Numbered from the stretch's first letter, positions 8,280-17,814 are shown. The stretch is DNA of 64,000 bases from Actinomycetota bacterium (GCA_020161245.1 JAIUOK010000021.1:1-64000), one strand, 5' to 3'. Numbers and translations: made by a program. The notes: generated from the sequence alone by a model not told the origin.

Positions 8280-9022
8280 CGTGAGGTCCACCCGCCGTCC
8301 ATCGTGCAGGACGCCCCGGTGATCGAGCCGGCGGCGTCGCCCGCGAGGAAGGAGACGAGCGCGGCCACCTCGTCGGGCTCGATGAGCCGGCGCACGGCGC
8401 TCTCGGCCAGCATGACCTTCTCGACGACCTCGTTCTCCGGGATCCCGTGCATCCGCGCCTGGTCGGCGATCTGCTTCTCGACCAGCGGCGTGCGGACGTA
8501 CGCCGGGTTCACGCAGTTCGACGTGACGCCGTGCGGGCCGCCCTCGAGCGCGATCACCTTCGACAGCCCCTCGAGCGCGTGCTTCGCCGCGACGTACGAG
8601 CTCTTGAACGGCGAGCCGATGAGCCCGTGCACCGACGAGATGTGCACGATCCGGCCCCAGCCGCGCTCGTACATGCCGGGCAGCACCGCGCGTGAGAGCA
8701 GGAACGGCGCCTCGACCATGAGCCGCTGCATGAACCGCCAGGTGTCGGGCGGGAACTCGTGCACGGCATGGATTCGCTGCACGCCGGCGCAGTTGACCAG
8801 GACGTCGACGTCGGGCAGCTCGACGTCCTCGAGAGCCGCGGTGTCGGAGAGGTCGACCTCCCACGCCGAGCCGCCGATCTCGTCGGCCACAGCCCGCGCG
8901 TGCTCCCCCGACAGGTCGGCTACGACGACGTGTGCGCCGTCCGCCGCGAGCCTGCGCGCGCAGGCCTCGCCGATCCCGCTGGCCGCACCGGTGACCAGCG
9001 CCCGGCGTCCGTCGAGTCCCAT
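8276..9022 (-). CDS. bdhA: 3-hydroxybutyrate dehydrogenase (SDR family)
   Basis: Short-chain dehydrogenase of 248 residues with the TGAASGIG nucleotide-binding motif near the N-terminus, NCAG in strand 4 and the S-Y-K triad (ISSVHG, then SYVAAKHA). The segment TPLVEKQIADQA followed by EVVEKVML and VRRLIEP is characteristic of NAD-dependent D-3-hydroxybutyrate dehydrogenase, which interconverts 3-hydroxybutyrate and acetoacetate. I chose ATG at 9022 because GGAGG lies 5 bases upstream; an upstream GTG at 9028 would overlap that site. First gene of a three-gene operon with two alpha/beta hydrolases. Confidence 0.88.
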   Translation of the reverse strand: MGLDGRRALVTGAASGIGEACARRLAADGAHVVVADLSGEHARAVADEIGGSAWEVDLSDTAALEDVELPDVDVLVNCAGVQRIHAVHEFPPDTWRFMQRLMVEAPFLLSRAVLPGMYERGWGRIVHISSVHGLIGSPFKSSYVAAKHALEGLSKVIALEGGPHGVTSNCVNPAYVRTPLVEKQIADQARMHGIPENEVVEKVMLAESAVRRLIEPDEVAALVSFLAGDAAGSITGASCTMDGGWTSR

Positions 9023-9139
9023 CAGCACCTCCGGCGTCCGACGCTAGTGGCTGAGCGGCGGCTGCACCTGCGCGACCGCTGCGGGTTCCCGCCGAGCGGG
9101 CCACCGCCTGCGCCGGACGGCTCCCGCACCCGTTGGATC

Positions 9140-9207
9140 CCGCGAGTAACCGCCGAACGAGTCGTTACGCCGGCCCGGTTGACGACACGTTCGGCGGCTA
9201 CTCGCGG
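9140..9207. repeat. 62-bp palindrome family, copy 1
   Basis: Arms 9140-9165 and 9182-9207 pair with two mismatches. The unit from CGAG (9143) to CTCG (9204) is 62 bp. The outer ends GCGAGTAAC/GCTACTCGC match the family but the inner arm (CGCCGAACG) is different from other copies while still pairing. The TAG stop of the sterol-carrier gene (9200-9198) lies inside the right arm. Confidence 0.85.
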
Positions 9208-9548
9208 ACCTGCTCGGGTGGGAGGGGGAGGTAGGGCGAGAGGTCGCTGCGCTCGCCGCTGGCGCGGACGCGTCCGTCGGCGACGGCGTCGTCCCAGGAG
9301 GCGCGGCCGGACGCGAGCTCGAGCCAGGTGCGGGCGTCGCACTCGACGACGGCGGGCGGCGTGCCGCGCCTATGGGTCGCGCCCTCGATGGCCTGCACCG
9401 CGGCATGCGGCGGCACACGGACCTCGACCGACCTGCCGGGCGCCTTGGCGACGAGCCGCGCGAGCGACTCCTTGACCGCGCCCCGGACGACGGTGCGCTC
9501 GGGCTGCTCCCCCGCGTCCCACGCTGCCAGCAGCTCCTCCGGCGTCAC
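9198..9548 (-). CDS. sterol carrier family protein
   Basis: A 116-residue actinobacterial protein of the SCP2-like group: APGRSVEVRVPPHAAVQAIEG, then HRRGTPPAVVECDARTWLEL and ASWDDAVADGRVRASG are the conserved blocks. The fold binds hydrophobic ligands; the exact cellular role of these stand-alone members is not known. In other Actinobacteria a relative often sits near purine genes, which fits this region. The start at GTG 9548 has CAGGG upstream. Its last codons and stop (R-E-TAG) are made by the right arm of a palindromic repeat, which suggests the repeat reached or replaced the original 3' end. Confidence 0.8.
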   Translation of the reverse strand: MTPEELLAAWDAGEQPERTVVRGAVKESLARLVAKAPGRSVEVRVPPHAAVQAIEGATHRRGTPPAVVECDARTWLELASGRASWDDAVADGRVRASGERSDLSPYLPLPPEQVRE

Positions 9549-9575
9549 GCCCCAACCCTGCCACCTCCCCTGATG

Positions 9576-9643
9576 CCGCGAGTAACTGGCGTTGTCGTCG
9601 GTTCTGAGGCGTCGAAACCGATGACAACTCCAGTTACTCGCGG
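9576..9643. repeat. 62-bp palindrome family, copy 2
   Basis: Arms 9576-9603 and 9616-9643 pair at 26 of 28 positions around a 12-base loop; the CGAG-to-CTCG unit (9579-9640) is 62 bp. It begins 9 bases after the stop of the leftward hydrolase gene (stop at 9652) and sits 27 bases before the next gene's start. Confidence 0.9.
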
Positions 9644-9651
9644 ACCGGGGG

Positions 9652-10500
9652 TCAGCGGGCGGGCGCCGTGCCCCAGGCGGGGAGGGCGGCGGCGAAGTCG
9701 AGGACCGCGTCGAGCACGCGGTCCCAGCCGGCGTCGAGCATGACGTCGTGGCCGATCCCGGGGAACCAGACCGGCTCCACGCCGTAGGCCTCGGCGGTGC
9801 GCCGGACGTCGGCGGCGCGGACGAGCCGGTCGCCCGGCGATCCGACCACCAGCACCGGGCAACGGACTGGCCCGACGCGGCGCGGCAGCAGCAGCTCGTA
9901 CTGCACCAGCGGCGACTCGGTCTGGGTGCGGTCGGCATAGCGTCGCGCCGTCTCCGGGTCGAGGCCCTCGAAGAGCAGCTCGGGGTCCATCGACAGCGTC
10001 TTGCCGACGACGGCGCCGAGCGCGTCGGCGGGCCGGTCGCGCGCGATCTCGAGCAGGTCGCCGACGCCGGAGTGCAGCGGGGCCGGGGTGAGCAGCACCA
10101 GGCCGCGTAGCGGGTAGCGCTCGGCCACGAGCTGCGCGACGACCGCGCCCATCGAGTGGCCGATGAGCACTGGCGGCTCGGGGAGCTCGGTGATGGTCTG
10201 CAGCACGTCGTGCACGTAGTCGCGGGTGAGCGTGGAGCGCAGGTGCCGCTTGCCGCCGGAGTCTCCGTGCCCGCGCAGCGACACGGCGTACGCCGGCCAG
10301 CCGCGCTCGGCGGCGGCCGGGATCCAGTTCTCCGCGAAGCACCAGGCGCCGTGCGCGATGCCGTGGACCATGAGCAGGGGCGGCCGGCCCTCGTCGGACG
10401 CCGGCATCGCCGACACTACCTCGCGGTGGGTGACGGGCCGCGACGGGAAAGCCCAGTCCCACGGCCTCATCGCGACGGTGCCCTTGCGGCTGCGGCTCAT
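9652..10500 (-). CDS. alpha/beta hydrolase (lysophospholipase/monoacylglycerol lipase-like)
   Basis: A 282-residue alpha/beta hydrolase with HGIAHGAWCF near the oxyanion hole, SLRGHGDSGG, the nucleophile elbow LIGHSMGAVVAQ, an acid in GSPGDRLV and the base in GIGHDVML. The catalytic set is complete. Its ATG overlaps the stop of the flavin monooxygenase (ATGA), so the two are co-translated; a monooxygenase followed by an esterase is a usual arrangement for oxidising a ketone or lipid to an ester and then hydrolysing it. That function is inference. A second ATG ten residues in is possible. Confidence 0.85.
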   Translation of the reverse strand: MSRSRKGTVAMRPWDWAFPSRPVTHREVVSAMPASDEGRPPLLMVHGIAHGAWCFAENWIPAAAERGWPAYAVSLRGHGDSGGKRHLRSTLTRDYVHDVLQTITELPEPPVLIGHSMGAVVAQLVAERYPLRGLVLLTPAPLHSGVGDLLEIARDRPADALGAVVGKTLSMDPELLFEGLDPETARRYADRTQTESPLVQYELLLPRRVGPVRCPVLVVGSPGDRLVRAADVRRTAEAYGVEPVWFPGIGHDVMLDAGWDRVLDAVLDFAAALPAWGTAPAR

Positions 10501-12212
10501 GCGGCTCGCTCCAGCTCGTGGATGGCGTCCTGAAGCGCCTGCAGGTAGTCCTGGTGCGCGACCTCGAAGTAGTGGCGCGTCGAGTCCTTGTAGTGGGTGC
10601 CGGCGCTGAACCGTCGTCCGGCCTCCGACTGCGCACGCGACAAGAAGCCGCGCGCCGCGAAAGGCCTGTCGCGCAGGGCTTCTGCGACCCGGGCCGCGAG
10701 CACGCCCTGCCAGTGCGCGAGGGTCCATTGCCCGCTGTCGGGCTGGATCAGCCCGGACACCACGAGGTTGTCGTACGACGGCGTGAACATCTGCAGGAAC
10801 AGCTGCGGATGGTCGCCCGACCAGTTGAGCCACTGCTCGTCGAGGAAGGGGAACGTCACGAGGTAGCCGGTGCAGAACACGACGAGATCGACGTCGGCGC
10901 GGCTGCCGTCCTGGAACACCGCACCCGTCTCGTCGAAACGCTCGATGTCGCGCATCGGCGTGATGTCGCCGTGGCCGACGTAGTAGACGAGCTGCTGGTT
11001 GACGATCGGGTGCGTCTCGAAGAACTTGTGGTCGGGCTTCTGCAGCCCGAACTTGGTGAGGTCGCCGACGGTGAGCTTGAGCGTCGCACCGAAGAGCACC
11101 CGGCGCACCGGCAGCGGCAGACGCATCGCGAGCAGGCTGTCGGCCACTTGGTCGCTAGGCCGGCCGATCGCGAACTTCGGGTTGTAGTAGTAGCCGCGCC
11201 GCGTGCTGTGCCAGGTGTGCGAGGCGTTCTGCGCGCTCTCGACGGCGACGTCGCAGCCGGTGTTCCCCGCACCGACGACGAGCACCCGCCTGCCGCGCAC
11301 GATGTCGGCGCCCTTGTAGTCGGCGGAGTGGATCACCTGGCCGCCGAACTCCTCGAGGCCCGGGTACTGCGGGATCTTCGGGTTCCAGTTGTGGCCGTTG
11401 CTCACGACGAGCCCCGAGTAGCGGTACGTCGCCTCCGCAGCGGAGTCGCGGTCGCGAACCGTCACGTCCCAGCGCGCGCCGCCGTCGACGGGCTCCGCCT
11501 TGACGACGTCGGACCGGAAACGGATGCGGTGGCGCAGCCCGAAGTGGTCGGCGTAGCGGCCGAAGTACTCCTTGACCTGCCGGTGGCTCGGGTAGTCGGG
11601 GTAGGAGTCGGGCATGGGGAAGTCGGGGAACTGCGTGAACGGCTTGCTCGAGATCAGGTGCGTCGACTCGTACACACGGCTGTTCTCGGCGCCGAAGTTC
11701 CAGTTGCCGCCGACGTCGCTCTCGCGCTCGAACCCGTCGGCGTCGATTCCGTGCTGCAGCAGCGCTTTGAGCGCCGACAGGCCGTGCGGGCCGGCGCCGA
11801 CGACCGCCCACGCGCCGCCCCGGTCGACCGGGCCGGAAGACTGCGCGGCCGCTGCCTCCGTCGCGGGCTTGGCGGTGCGTGGCGGCGACGCTCGCCGGGC
11901 CTGGGGAGCGCCAGCCTCGGCGGCTGGCGGGTCGCCCGGCGCCGGCCCGTCCGTCGCGGCGGTGGACGCCGTCGCCGCGCGCGGGCGCGACGCACGTCGC
12001 GGCCTCGGCGCGGGGGCCTCGCCCACCGGCGCGTCGGCGGGCGACGGCTCGTCCGCCGGGCTTGCCGCGGCGTCGGCGGCGTCGGCCGGAGCCACGGGCT
12101 TCGCCGCGCGCGTGCGGGTGCGCCGGGGCTCCGGGGCGGTTCCTGCCCCGGCCGCCCCGGCTGCCTCGACGTCGGGGCGCTCGGCGTCCTCGGGGGTGGG
12201 GGTCTGCGCCAT
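10497..12212 (-). CDS. flavin-containing monooxygenase with long disordered N-terminus
   Basis: A 571-residue protein. The first 130 or so residues are Ala/Pro/Arg/Asp-rich and look disordered; the enzyme starts at AWAVVGAGPHGLSALKALL (FAD-binding GxGxxG). The FMO fingerprint FGGQVIHSADY (F-x-G-x3-H-x3-Y) and the NADPH site VVGAGNTGCDVA follow, and the C-terminal FCTGYLVTFPF is typical. The enzyme should use NADPH and O2 to oxygenate a nucleophilic or carbonyl substrate. Start ATG 12212 has GGCAGGA upstream. It leads an operon with an alpha/beta hydrolase. The N-terminal extension is unusual for the family and could be a late addition or localisation element. Confidence 0.88.
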   Translation of the reverse strand: MAQTPTPEDAERPDVEAAGAAGAGTAPEPRRTRTRAAKPVAPADAADAAASPADEPSPADAPVGEAPAPRPRRASRPRAATASTAATDGPAPGDPPAAEAGAPQARRASPPRTAKPATEAAAAQSSGPVDRGGAWAVVGAGPHGLSALKALLQHGIDADGFERESDVGGNWNFGAENSRVYESTHLISSKPFTQFPDFPMPDSYPDYPSHRQVKEYFGRYADHFGLRHRIRFRSDVVKAEPVDGGARWDVTVRDRDSAAEATYRYSGLVVSNGHNWNPKIPQYPGLEEFGGQVIHSADYKGADIVRGRRVLVVGAGNTGCDVAVESAQNASHTWHSTRRGYYYNPKFAIGRPSDQVADSLLAMRLPLPVRRVLFGATLKLTVGDLTKFGLQKPDHKFFETHPIVNQQLVYYVGHGDITPMRDIERFDETGAVFQDGSRADVDLVVFCTGYLVTFPFLDEQWLNWSGDHPQLFLQMFTPSYDNLVVSGLIQPDSGQWTLAHWQGVLAARVAEALRDRPFAARGFLSRAQSEAGRRFSAGTHYKDSTRHYFEVAHQDYLQALQDAIHELERAA

Positions 12213-12307
12213 GCGGGCATCCTGCCAACGCACCCCGCGACCCGCACGTCACCTGACAGAACCCGTGCGACGGCTCAGATGCACCGGCGGCGGTACCGGG
12301 ACGACGA

Positions 12308-12338
12308 GCGCCCGGCCCCGCGGAGCGGTACCGGGCGC
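12308..12338 (-). terminator. nested hairpin terminator after purL
   Basis: GCGCCCGG pairs with CCGGGCGC, with an inner CCGC/GCGG stem, 15 bases after the purL stop. There is no T-run. The rest of the 140-bp gap to the monooxygenase start shows no gene. Confidence 0.55.
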
Positions 12339-12352
12339 CGATGCCGGGTGGA

Positions 12353-14638
12353 TCAGCCGAACAGTGCCGGAAGCGTCGCGTCGGCCGTGGCCCGCAGCTC
12401 GTCGAGGGTCCACGACGCGGTGCCGCCATAGACGTTCTCGACGACGAGGTCGGCGCCAGGTGCACCGACGACGCCGAGGCGGGTCACCGGCACGCCGTGC
12501 TGGCCCGCGAGCGACTCGAGCGCAGCGACGTCGGACGGCGAGACCGTGACGACCGCGCGGGCGGTCGACTCCGAGAGGAGCAGCACGAACGGGTCGGTGC
12601 CGTCGGGCACGGTCACCGTGGCGCCGACGCCGCCGCGCAGCGACATCTCGACGAGCGCCTGTGCGATGCCGGCGTCCGAGACGTCGTGGGCCGCGGAGAG
12701 CAGGCCGCTGCGCGACCCGGCGACGAGCACCTGCGCGAGCCAGCGCTCGGCGGCGAGGTCGACCTCCGGCGGGATGCCGCCGAGGTGGCCGTGCACGACG
12801 TGCGCCCACTCGGAGCCCGCGAACTCGTCGCGGGTCTCGCCGAGGACGAGCACGACGTCGCCCTCGCGCCCGAGCGCCATGGCGGTGCGCTTCTCGACGT
12901 CGTCGATGACACCGAGCACGCCCACGACCGGGGTCGGGTGGATCGCGACATCGCCGGTCTGGTTGTAGAAGCTGACGTTGCCGCCGGTGACCGGGGTGCC
13001 GAGCTCGAGGCAGGCGTCGGCAAGGCCGCGCACGGCCTCGCTGAACTGCCACATGACCGCGGGGTCCTCTGGCGAGCCGAAGTTGAGGCAGTTGGTGACC
13101 GCGAGCGGCTCGGCGCCGGTGGCCGCGACGTTGCGGTAGGCCTCGGCCAGTGCGAGCTTCGCGCCGTTGTAGGGGTCGAGCTTGGCGAAGCGGCCGTTGC
13201 AGTCGGTGGAGATGGCGACGCCGAGGCCGCTGCCCTCGTCGACGCGGACGACGCCGGCGTCCTCCGGCTGCGCGAGCACGGTGTTACCGAGCACGTAGCG
13301 GTCGTACTGCGAGGTGACCCACGTCTTCGACGCGAGGTTGGGCGAGCCGACGAGCTGCAGCACCGTCGCGCGCACCTCCTCCGCCGACGCGGGGCGCTTC
13401 AACGACGACGGGGCGTCGGCGATGAGGGCGTCCTGCCAGTCGGGACGCTCGATCGGGCGCTCGTACACCGGTCCGTCGTGGGCGACCGTGCGCGGCGGCA
13501 CGTCGACGATGACCTCGCCCTGCCACTCGATGACGAGACGGCCCGTGCCGGTGACCTCGCCGATGATCGCGGCGTCGACGTCCCACTTGCGGCAGACGTC
13601 GAGGAACGCGTCGATGTTGGCGGGGGTGACCACCGCGGCCATGCGCTCCTGCGACTCGCTCATGAGGATCTCCTCAGGAGTGAGCGTGTGGTCGCGCAGC
13701 GGCACCTTGTCGAGCACGACGTGCATGCCGCCGTCGCCGTTGCTCGCGAGCTCGCTGGTGGCGCAGGAGATGCCCGCGGCGCCGAGGTCCTGGATGCCCT
13801 CCACGAGACCGGCGTGCAGCACCTCGAGAGTGCACTCGATGAGCAGCTTCTCCATGAACGGGTCGCCGACCTGAACCGCGGGGCGCTTGGCGGGGCCGCC
13901 GTCCTCGAAGGTCTCCGAGGCCAGGATCGACGCGCCGCCGATGCCGTCGCCGCCGGTCTTCGCGCCATAGAGGACGACGAGGTTGCCGACGCCCTTGGCG
14001 CTCGCGAGGTGGATGTCCTCGTGGCGCAGCGTGCCGAGGCACAGGGCGTTGACGAGCGGGTTGCCCTGGTAGCAGGGGTCGAACACGACCTCGCCGCCGA
14101 TGTTGGGCAGGCCCAGGCAGTTGCCGTAGCCGCCGATGCCGGCGACGACGCCGGGAAGCACGCGACGGGTGTCGGGGTGGTCGGCCGCGCCGAAGCGCAG
14201 CGGGTCCATCACGGCCACCGGGCGTGCGCCCATCGAGATGATGTCGCGCACGATGCCGCCGATGCCCGTGGCCGCGCCCTGGTAGGGCTCGACGTACGAC
14301 GGGTGGTTGTGCGACTCGACCTTGAACGTGACCGCCCAGCCCTGGCCGATGTCGACGACGCCGGCGTTCTCGCCGATGCCCACCAGCAGCTTGTCGGTCT
14401 CGGGCTTCTTGTCGCCGAACTGGCGCAGGTGCACCTTGCTCGACTTGTAGGAGCAGTGCTCGGACCACATCACCGAGTACATGGCCAGCTCGCCGCTCGT
14501 GGGCCGGCGGCCGAGGATCTCCTTGATGCGCTCGTACTCGTTGGCCTTGAGGCCGAGCTCGGCGTAGGGCTGCTCGCGCTCGGGGTGCGCGATCGCGTCG
14601 TCGACGGTGTCTCTGCTCTTGCGGGGGGCAGTGCTCAT
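12353..14638 (-). CDS. purL: phosphoribosylformylglycinamidine synthase subunit PurL
   Basis: The 761-residue small-type PurL makes formylglycinamidine ribonucleotide from FGAR, ATP and ammonia delivered by PurQ, in a complex with PurS (fourth step of purine synthesis, cytosol). The conserved SEHCSYKSS (about residues 59-67), ESHNHPS (about 108-114) and [12 protein letters not shown] (about 121) blocks are present, and the second AIR-synthase-like half follows with [10 protein letters not shown]. Length fits the type that needs PurS and PurQ, both encoded just upstream. ATG 14638 overlaps the purQ stop as ATGA, so expression is coupled. Confidence 0.97.
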   Translation of the reverse strand: MSTAPRKSRDTVDDAIAHPEREQPYAELGLKANEYERIKEILGRRPTSGELAMYSVMWSEHCSYKSSKVHLRQFGDKKPETDKLLVGIGENAGVVDIGQGWAVTFKVESHNHPSYVEPYQGAATGIGGIVRDIISMGARPVAVMDPLRFGAADHPDTRRVLPGVVAGIGGYGNCLGLPNIGGEVVFDPCYQGNPLVNALCLGTLRHEDIHLASAKGVGNLVVLYGAKTGGDGIGGASILASETFEDGGPAKRPAVQVGDPFMEKLLIECTLEVLHAGLVEGIQDLGAAGISCATSELASNGDGGMHVVLDKVPLRDHTLTPEEILMSESQERMAAVVTPANIDAFLDVCRKWDVDAAIIGEVTGTGRLVIEWQGEVIVDVPPRTVAHDGPVYERPIERPDWQDALIADAPSSLKRPASAEEVRATVLQLVGSPNLASKTWVTSQYDRYVLGNTVLAQPEDAGVVRVDEGSGLGVAISTDCNGRFAKLDPYNGAKLALAEAYRNVAATGAEPLAVTNCLNFGSPEDPAVMWQFSEAVRGLADACLELGTPVTGGNVSFYNQTGDVAIHPTPVVGVLGVIDDVEKRTAMALGREGDVVLVLGETRDEFAGSEWAHVVHGHLGGIPPEVDLAAERWLAQVLVAGSRSGLLSAAHDVSDAGIAQALVEMSLRGGVGATVTVPDGTDPFVLLLSESTARAVVTVSPSDVAALESLAGQHGVPVTRLGVVGAPGADLVVENVYGGTASWTLDELRATADATLPALFG

Positions 14639-15306
14639 GCCTCGACGAGACCCTTCAGGATCGAGGTGAAGAAGCCCAGTCCGTCGGTGGTGGGGCCGGT
14701 GAGCGGCTCGACGGCGTGCTCCGGGTGCGGCATGAGCCCGACGACGTTGCCGCGCTCGTTGGCGATGCCGGCGATGTCGCGGCGGCTGCCGTTGGGGTTG
14801 AGCTCGAGGTAGCGGGCGACCACACGGCCCTCGCCCTCGAGACGGTCCAGCGTGGCCTCGTCGGCGACGTAGCCGCCCTCGCCGTTCTTCAGCGGCACCA
14901 CGATCTCCTGGCCCACCTCGTACGACGACGTCCATGCGGTCGACGTCGACTCGATGCGCAGGCGCTGGTCGCGGCAGACGAAGTGCAGGCTGTCGTTGCG
15001 CACGAGCGCTCCGGGCAGCAGGTGCGACTCGCAGAGGATCTGGAAGCCGTTGCAGATGCCGAGCACCGGCAGTCCGCCCTGCGCGGCCTTGACTAGCTCG
15101 CCCATCACCGGTGCGAAGCGGGCGATCGCGCCGCAGCGCAGGTAGTCGCCGTAGGAGAAGCCGCCGGGCAGCACCACGGCGTCGACGCCGTGCAGGTCGG
15201 CGTCGGCGTGCCAGAGGGCCACCGCCTCGCCGCCGGCGATGCGCACCGCGCGGGCGGCGTCGCGGTCGTCGAGCGATCCCGGGAAGGTGACGACGCCGAC
15301 GCGCAT
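14635..15306 (-). CDS. purQ: phosphoribosylformylglycinamidine synthase subunit PurQ
   Basis: The 223-residue class I glutamine amidotransferase supplies ammonia to PurL. The nucleophile motif GICNGFQ (Cys at about residue 85) and the catalytic MPHPEHA near the C-terminus are intact, as are [11 protein letters not shown] and the start [11 protein letters not shown]. The ATG overlaps the purS stop by one base (TGATG), and the stop overlaps purL (ATGA); the three subunits are therefore made in a coupled series. Confidence 0.97.
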   Translation of the reverse strand: MRVGVVTFPGSLDDRDAARAVRIAGGEAVALWHADADLHGVDAVVLPGGFSYGDYLRCGAIARFAPVMGELVKAAQGGLPVLGICNGFQILCESHLLPGALVRNDSLHFVCRDQRLRIESTSTAWTSSYEVGQEIVVPLKNGEGGYVADEATLDRLEGEGRVVARYLELNPNGSRRDIAGIANERGNVVGLMPHPEHAVEPLTGPTTDGLGFFTSILKGLVEA

Positions 15307-15554
15307 CAGGCCGTGACCTCTCGGATCACGTAGTCCTCGATCACCGGGTTGGACAGCAGCGAGCCGGCCAGCTCGTGGACCTGGGCGAGGCGCTCCTCGT
15401 CGATCTCGCCGTCGAGCTCGACGGTGAAGGTCTTGCCCTGGCGGACCGAGGTCACCCCCTCGAGGCCCAGGCGCCCGAGGGCCCCTTCGACGGCCTTGCC
15501 CTGGGGGTCCAGGATCTCCGGCTTGAGCATGACGTCGACGACGACGCGGGCCAC
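15306..15554 (-). CDS. purS: phosphoribosylformylglycinamidine synthase subunit PurS
   Basis: The 82-residue PurS dimer bridges PurL and PurQ. The sequence [23 protein letters not shown] at the N-terminus and the strand GKTFTVEL plus NPVIEDYVI are diagnostic. It starts with GTG at 15554 and is the first gene of the purS-purQ-purL operon. The promoter should lie between it and the repeat at 15681-15766; no clear -35/-10 pair stands out. Confidence 0.96.
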   Translation of the reverse strand: MARVVVDVMLKPEILDPQGKAVEGALGRLGLEGVTSVRQGKTFTVELDGEIDEERLAQVHELAGSLLSNPVIEDYVIREVTA

Positions 15555-15680
15555 GGGGCGCTCCAGGCGTAGGTCGGGCGGTACACCGCATCCTACCGAC
15601 CCAAACCCGGCCCCCCGACCACCCGCCTCCCCAGTCCACCCCGCCGCCCATCCGCCCCGAATGCCGGTGGCCAGGTTTGC

Positions 15681-15766
15681 GGTGAAGGTGCCCCTGCTTG
15701 CGATAGAAGCAAGAAATGCGCCCCAGGCTGTCCACAGCTACGGCCTGGGGGCGCGACGCATCCACA
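15681..15766 (-). repeat. TGTGGA/CTTGC element, copy 1
   Basis: Read on the minus strand, a 47-base core (15727-15681) runs from CCTGGGGCGC through the hairpin CTTGCTTCTATCGCAAG to CACCTTCACC and is nearly identical in four places in the window. Upstream of it lie two TGTGGA motifs starting at 15766 and 15736, 30 bases apart. Total 86 bp, as in copies 2 and 3. It starts 28 bases beyond the IMPase stop. Here the core is also flanked by a GCGCCCCAGGC/GCCTGGGGGCGC hairpin. Confidence 0.85.
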
Positions 15767-15794
15767 GCCGCAGCGCCCGCGACCGGCTCCGGTG

Positions 15795-16643
15795 TCAGAC
15801 GCCCGCGTCGCCGAAGACGAGGTCGCGGACGGCGGCCCACGAGCGCTCGTCGCGGGCTGACAGCAGCCCGAGCCGGTCGACGCCGGGCAGGTACGGCGTC
15901 CCGTCGAGATGGCGGACAGCGCCGCCGGACTCGGCCAGGAGCAGCGCGCCCGGGACGTGGTCCCACGGGTAGCTGCGCCAGAACAGCGCGGCGTCGGACT
16001 CCCCGGCGAGCATCCGCACGTAGCCGATCGCGGCCGACATCGGCGGCCGCTCGTCGAGCCGTGCCTTGGCCGCGGGCGTGATGCGCGCACGGACGTCGTC
16101 GGGCAGGTACTTCACCGCGATCCAGCCGTACAGGTCGTCGGCGTCGCGCGCAGGACCCGCAGCAGCGTCCACCCGGACGCCGTCGAGCCACGCCCCGCCG
16201 CCGAGCGACGCCGACGCCAGGACGCCGGTGACGGGCAGCCAGATCCAGCTCGCGGTCGTGACGCCGTCCTCGACGAGCGCAGCCATCACGCCGAAGTCGG
16301 GCGAGCCCTCGACGAAGTTGCCGGTGCCGTCGATCGGATCCACGAGCCAGTACGCCGGAAGCGCGGCGCGTCCCGCCAGCAGCGCCGGATCGGCGGCGAC
16401 CGCCTCCTCGCCCACGACCGGGACGCCGGGCGCGAGCGCGTGCAGCGCCTCGGTGATCAGCTGCTCCGCCTCGACGTCGGCCACAGTGACGAGGTCGTCC
16501 GGGCTGGACTTGGCACGGACGTCGTCGGCGCCGAGCGCCCGCCACCGCGGCAGGACGGCGACGTCGGCCGCGCGCCTGAGAACCTCGGGAACCTCGGGCG
16601 CGCCCGGCGCCGCGAGGCGTTCGAGCGACGGGTTGCGCGGCAC
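15795..16643 (-). CDS. inositol monophosphatase-family phosphatase
   Basis: The 282-residue protein has the Li+-sensitive phosphatase signatures: VVGEEAV (metal-binding Glu), [15 protein letters not shown] (about residues 98-112, DPxDGT) and [18 protein letters not shown] (second metal site). Members hydrolyse myo-inositol-1-phosphate, histidinol-phosphate or related sugar phosphates with Mg2+. Sequence alone does not decide between SuhB, HisN and CysQ-like activity. The GTG start is one base from the galE stop, so the two are co-transcribed; sugar-phosphate metabolism would fit. Confidence 0.88.
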   Translation of the reverse strand: MPRNPSLERLAAPGAPEVPEVLRRAADVAVLPRWRALGADDVRAKSSPDDLVTVADVEAEQLITEALHALAPGVPVVGEEAVAADPALLAGRAALPAYWLVDPIDGTGNFVEGSPDFGVMAALVEDGVTTASWIWLPVTGVLASASLGGGAWLDGVRVDAAAGPARDADDLYGWIAVKYLPDDVRARITPAAKARLDERPPMSAAIGYVRMLAGESDAALFWRSYPWDHVPGALLLAESGGAVRHLDGTPYLPGVDRLGLLSARDERSWAAVRDLVFGDAGV

Positions 16644-16644
16644 G

Positions 16645-17649
16645 TCAGCCCAGGCGCGCGGTGCCCTCGGCAGCCGCGACGTTCCAGGCGTCCCAGGCCG
16701 ACTGCACCATCTCGTGCAGGTCGTACTGCGCGGTCCAGCCGAGATCGGCCTGCGCGCGCTCGGAGCTCGTCACGATCCGTGCGGGGTCGCCGGGACGGCG
16801 CGGGCCGACGTCGTAGGACACGGGGCGTCCGATCACGTCGGCCACCGCCGCGATGATCTCCTTGACCGACACGCCCTCGCCGCGGCCGAGGTTGTAAGCC
16901 GGCGCGATGTCCCTGCCGGCTGCGAGCGCGCGAGCGGCCGCGACGTGAGCGGAGGCGACGTCGGCGACGTGGATGTAGTCGCGCACGCACGAGCCGTCCG
17001 GCGTCGCGTAGTCGTCACCGAACACCGTCGGCGTGCGACCCTCTGTCACGGCCGCCAGCAGGATCGGGAACAGGTTGTGCGGGCTGACGTCGTACACCGT
17101 CGGGATGCCCGAGCCGACGACGTTGAAGTAGCGCAGGCTGGTGTGCCGGAACGGCCTGTCGCCGTTGAGTTCTGCGGCCCGTGCGACGTCGCGCAGCAGC
17201 CACTCGCCGATCAGCTTCGACTCGCCGTACGGCGACTCCGGGTTCTTGGGGGTGTCCTCGGTGACGAGGTCGGTGTCGGGAGTGCCGAACACGGCCGCAC
17301 TGCTGGAGAAGACGACGTTGCGCACGTCGGCCTTGAGGCACTCGTCGAGCAGGATCCTCGTGCCCTCGACGTTGACGCGGTAGGAGTCGAGCGGCTCCCT
17401 CACGCTGACGCCGGCGTACTTCAGCGCCGCGACGTGGACGACGCCCTCCACACCGGGACGCCGCAGCACCTCGGCCACCGCGGGCGCGTCGGTGATCGAG
17501 CCGTGGTGCAGCTCCACGCCGTCAGGCACGAACGCCGTCCGCCCGCTGTTGAGATCGTCGAGCACGATCGAGGGGATCCCCTCAGCGGCGAACGCCGCCA
17601 CGACGTGCGATCCGATGTAGCCGGCGCCTCCGGTCACGACCCAGGTCAT
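16645..17649 (-). CDS. galE: UDP-glucose 4-epimerase
   Basis: The 334-residue extended SDR converts UDP-glucose and UDP-galactose. It has the NAD-binding VVTGGAGYIGSHVV at the very N-terminus, FSSSAAVFG, the catalytic SPYGESKLIGE (Y-x3-K), the substrate segment LRYFNVVGS and the GalE-type SCVRDYIHVADVASAH. Length matches the family. It leads a two-gene unit with the downstream IMPase gene. Start ATG 17649 gives the exact family N-terminus; an open frame upstream to 17829 lacks similarity. Confidence 0.93.
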   Translation of the reverse strand: MTWVVTGGAGYIGSHVVAAFAAEGIPSIVLDDLNSGRTAFVPDGVELHHGSITDAPAVAEVLRRPGVEGVVHVAALKYAGVSVREPLDSYRVNVEGTRILLDECLKADVRNVVFSSSAAVFGTPDTDLVTEDTPKNPESPYGESKLIGEWLLRDVARAAELNGDRPFRHTSLRYFNVVGSGIPTVYDVSPHNLFPILLAAVTEGRTPTVFGDDYATPDGSCVRDYIHVADVASAHVAAARALAAGRDIAPAYNLGRGEGVSVKEIIAAVADVIGRPVSYDVGPRRPGDPARIVTSSERAQADLGWTAQYDLHEMVQSAWDAWNVAAAEGTARLG

Positions 17650-17814
17650 GACGTCCAACCTAGCCGTCGGGGCAGGGCCGCCGACGGGGTCCTCATGACT
17701 CGAACATGACCCGCCCAGGAACCTCGAAACCGAACAGGTCCCTGTGCGGTTCCGGCGTCGGGGCCGGCATGTACGGCGTCCCGCCGACGGCGCACCCGGG
17801 TTACGCGGGACCGC

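Noticed and set aside
9576-9643. Likeness of the 62-bp palindromes to integron attC sites (AAC...GTT ends, placed at gene 3' ends, stop codon inside)
   Set aside because: The ends do not match the RYYYAAC/GTTRRRY core well, arms are nearly symmetric without the extra unpaired bases that give attC its direction, the neighbouring genes are core genes in mixed order, and no integrase was seen.
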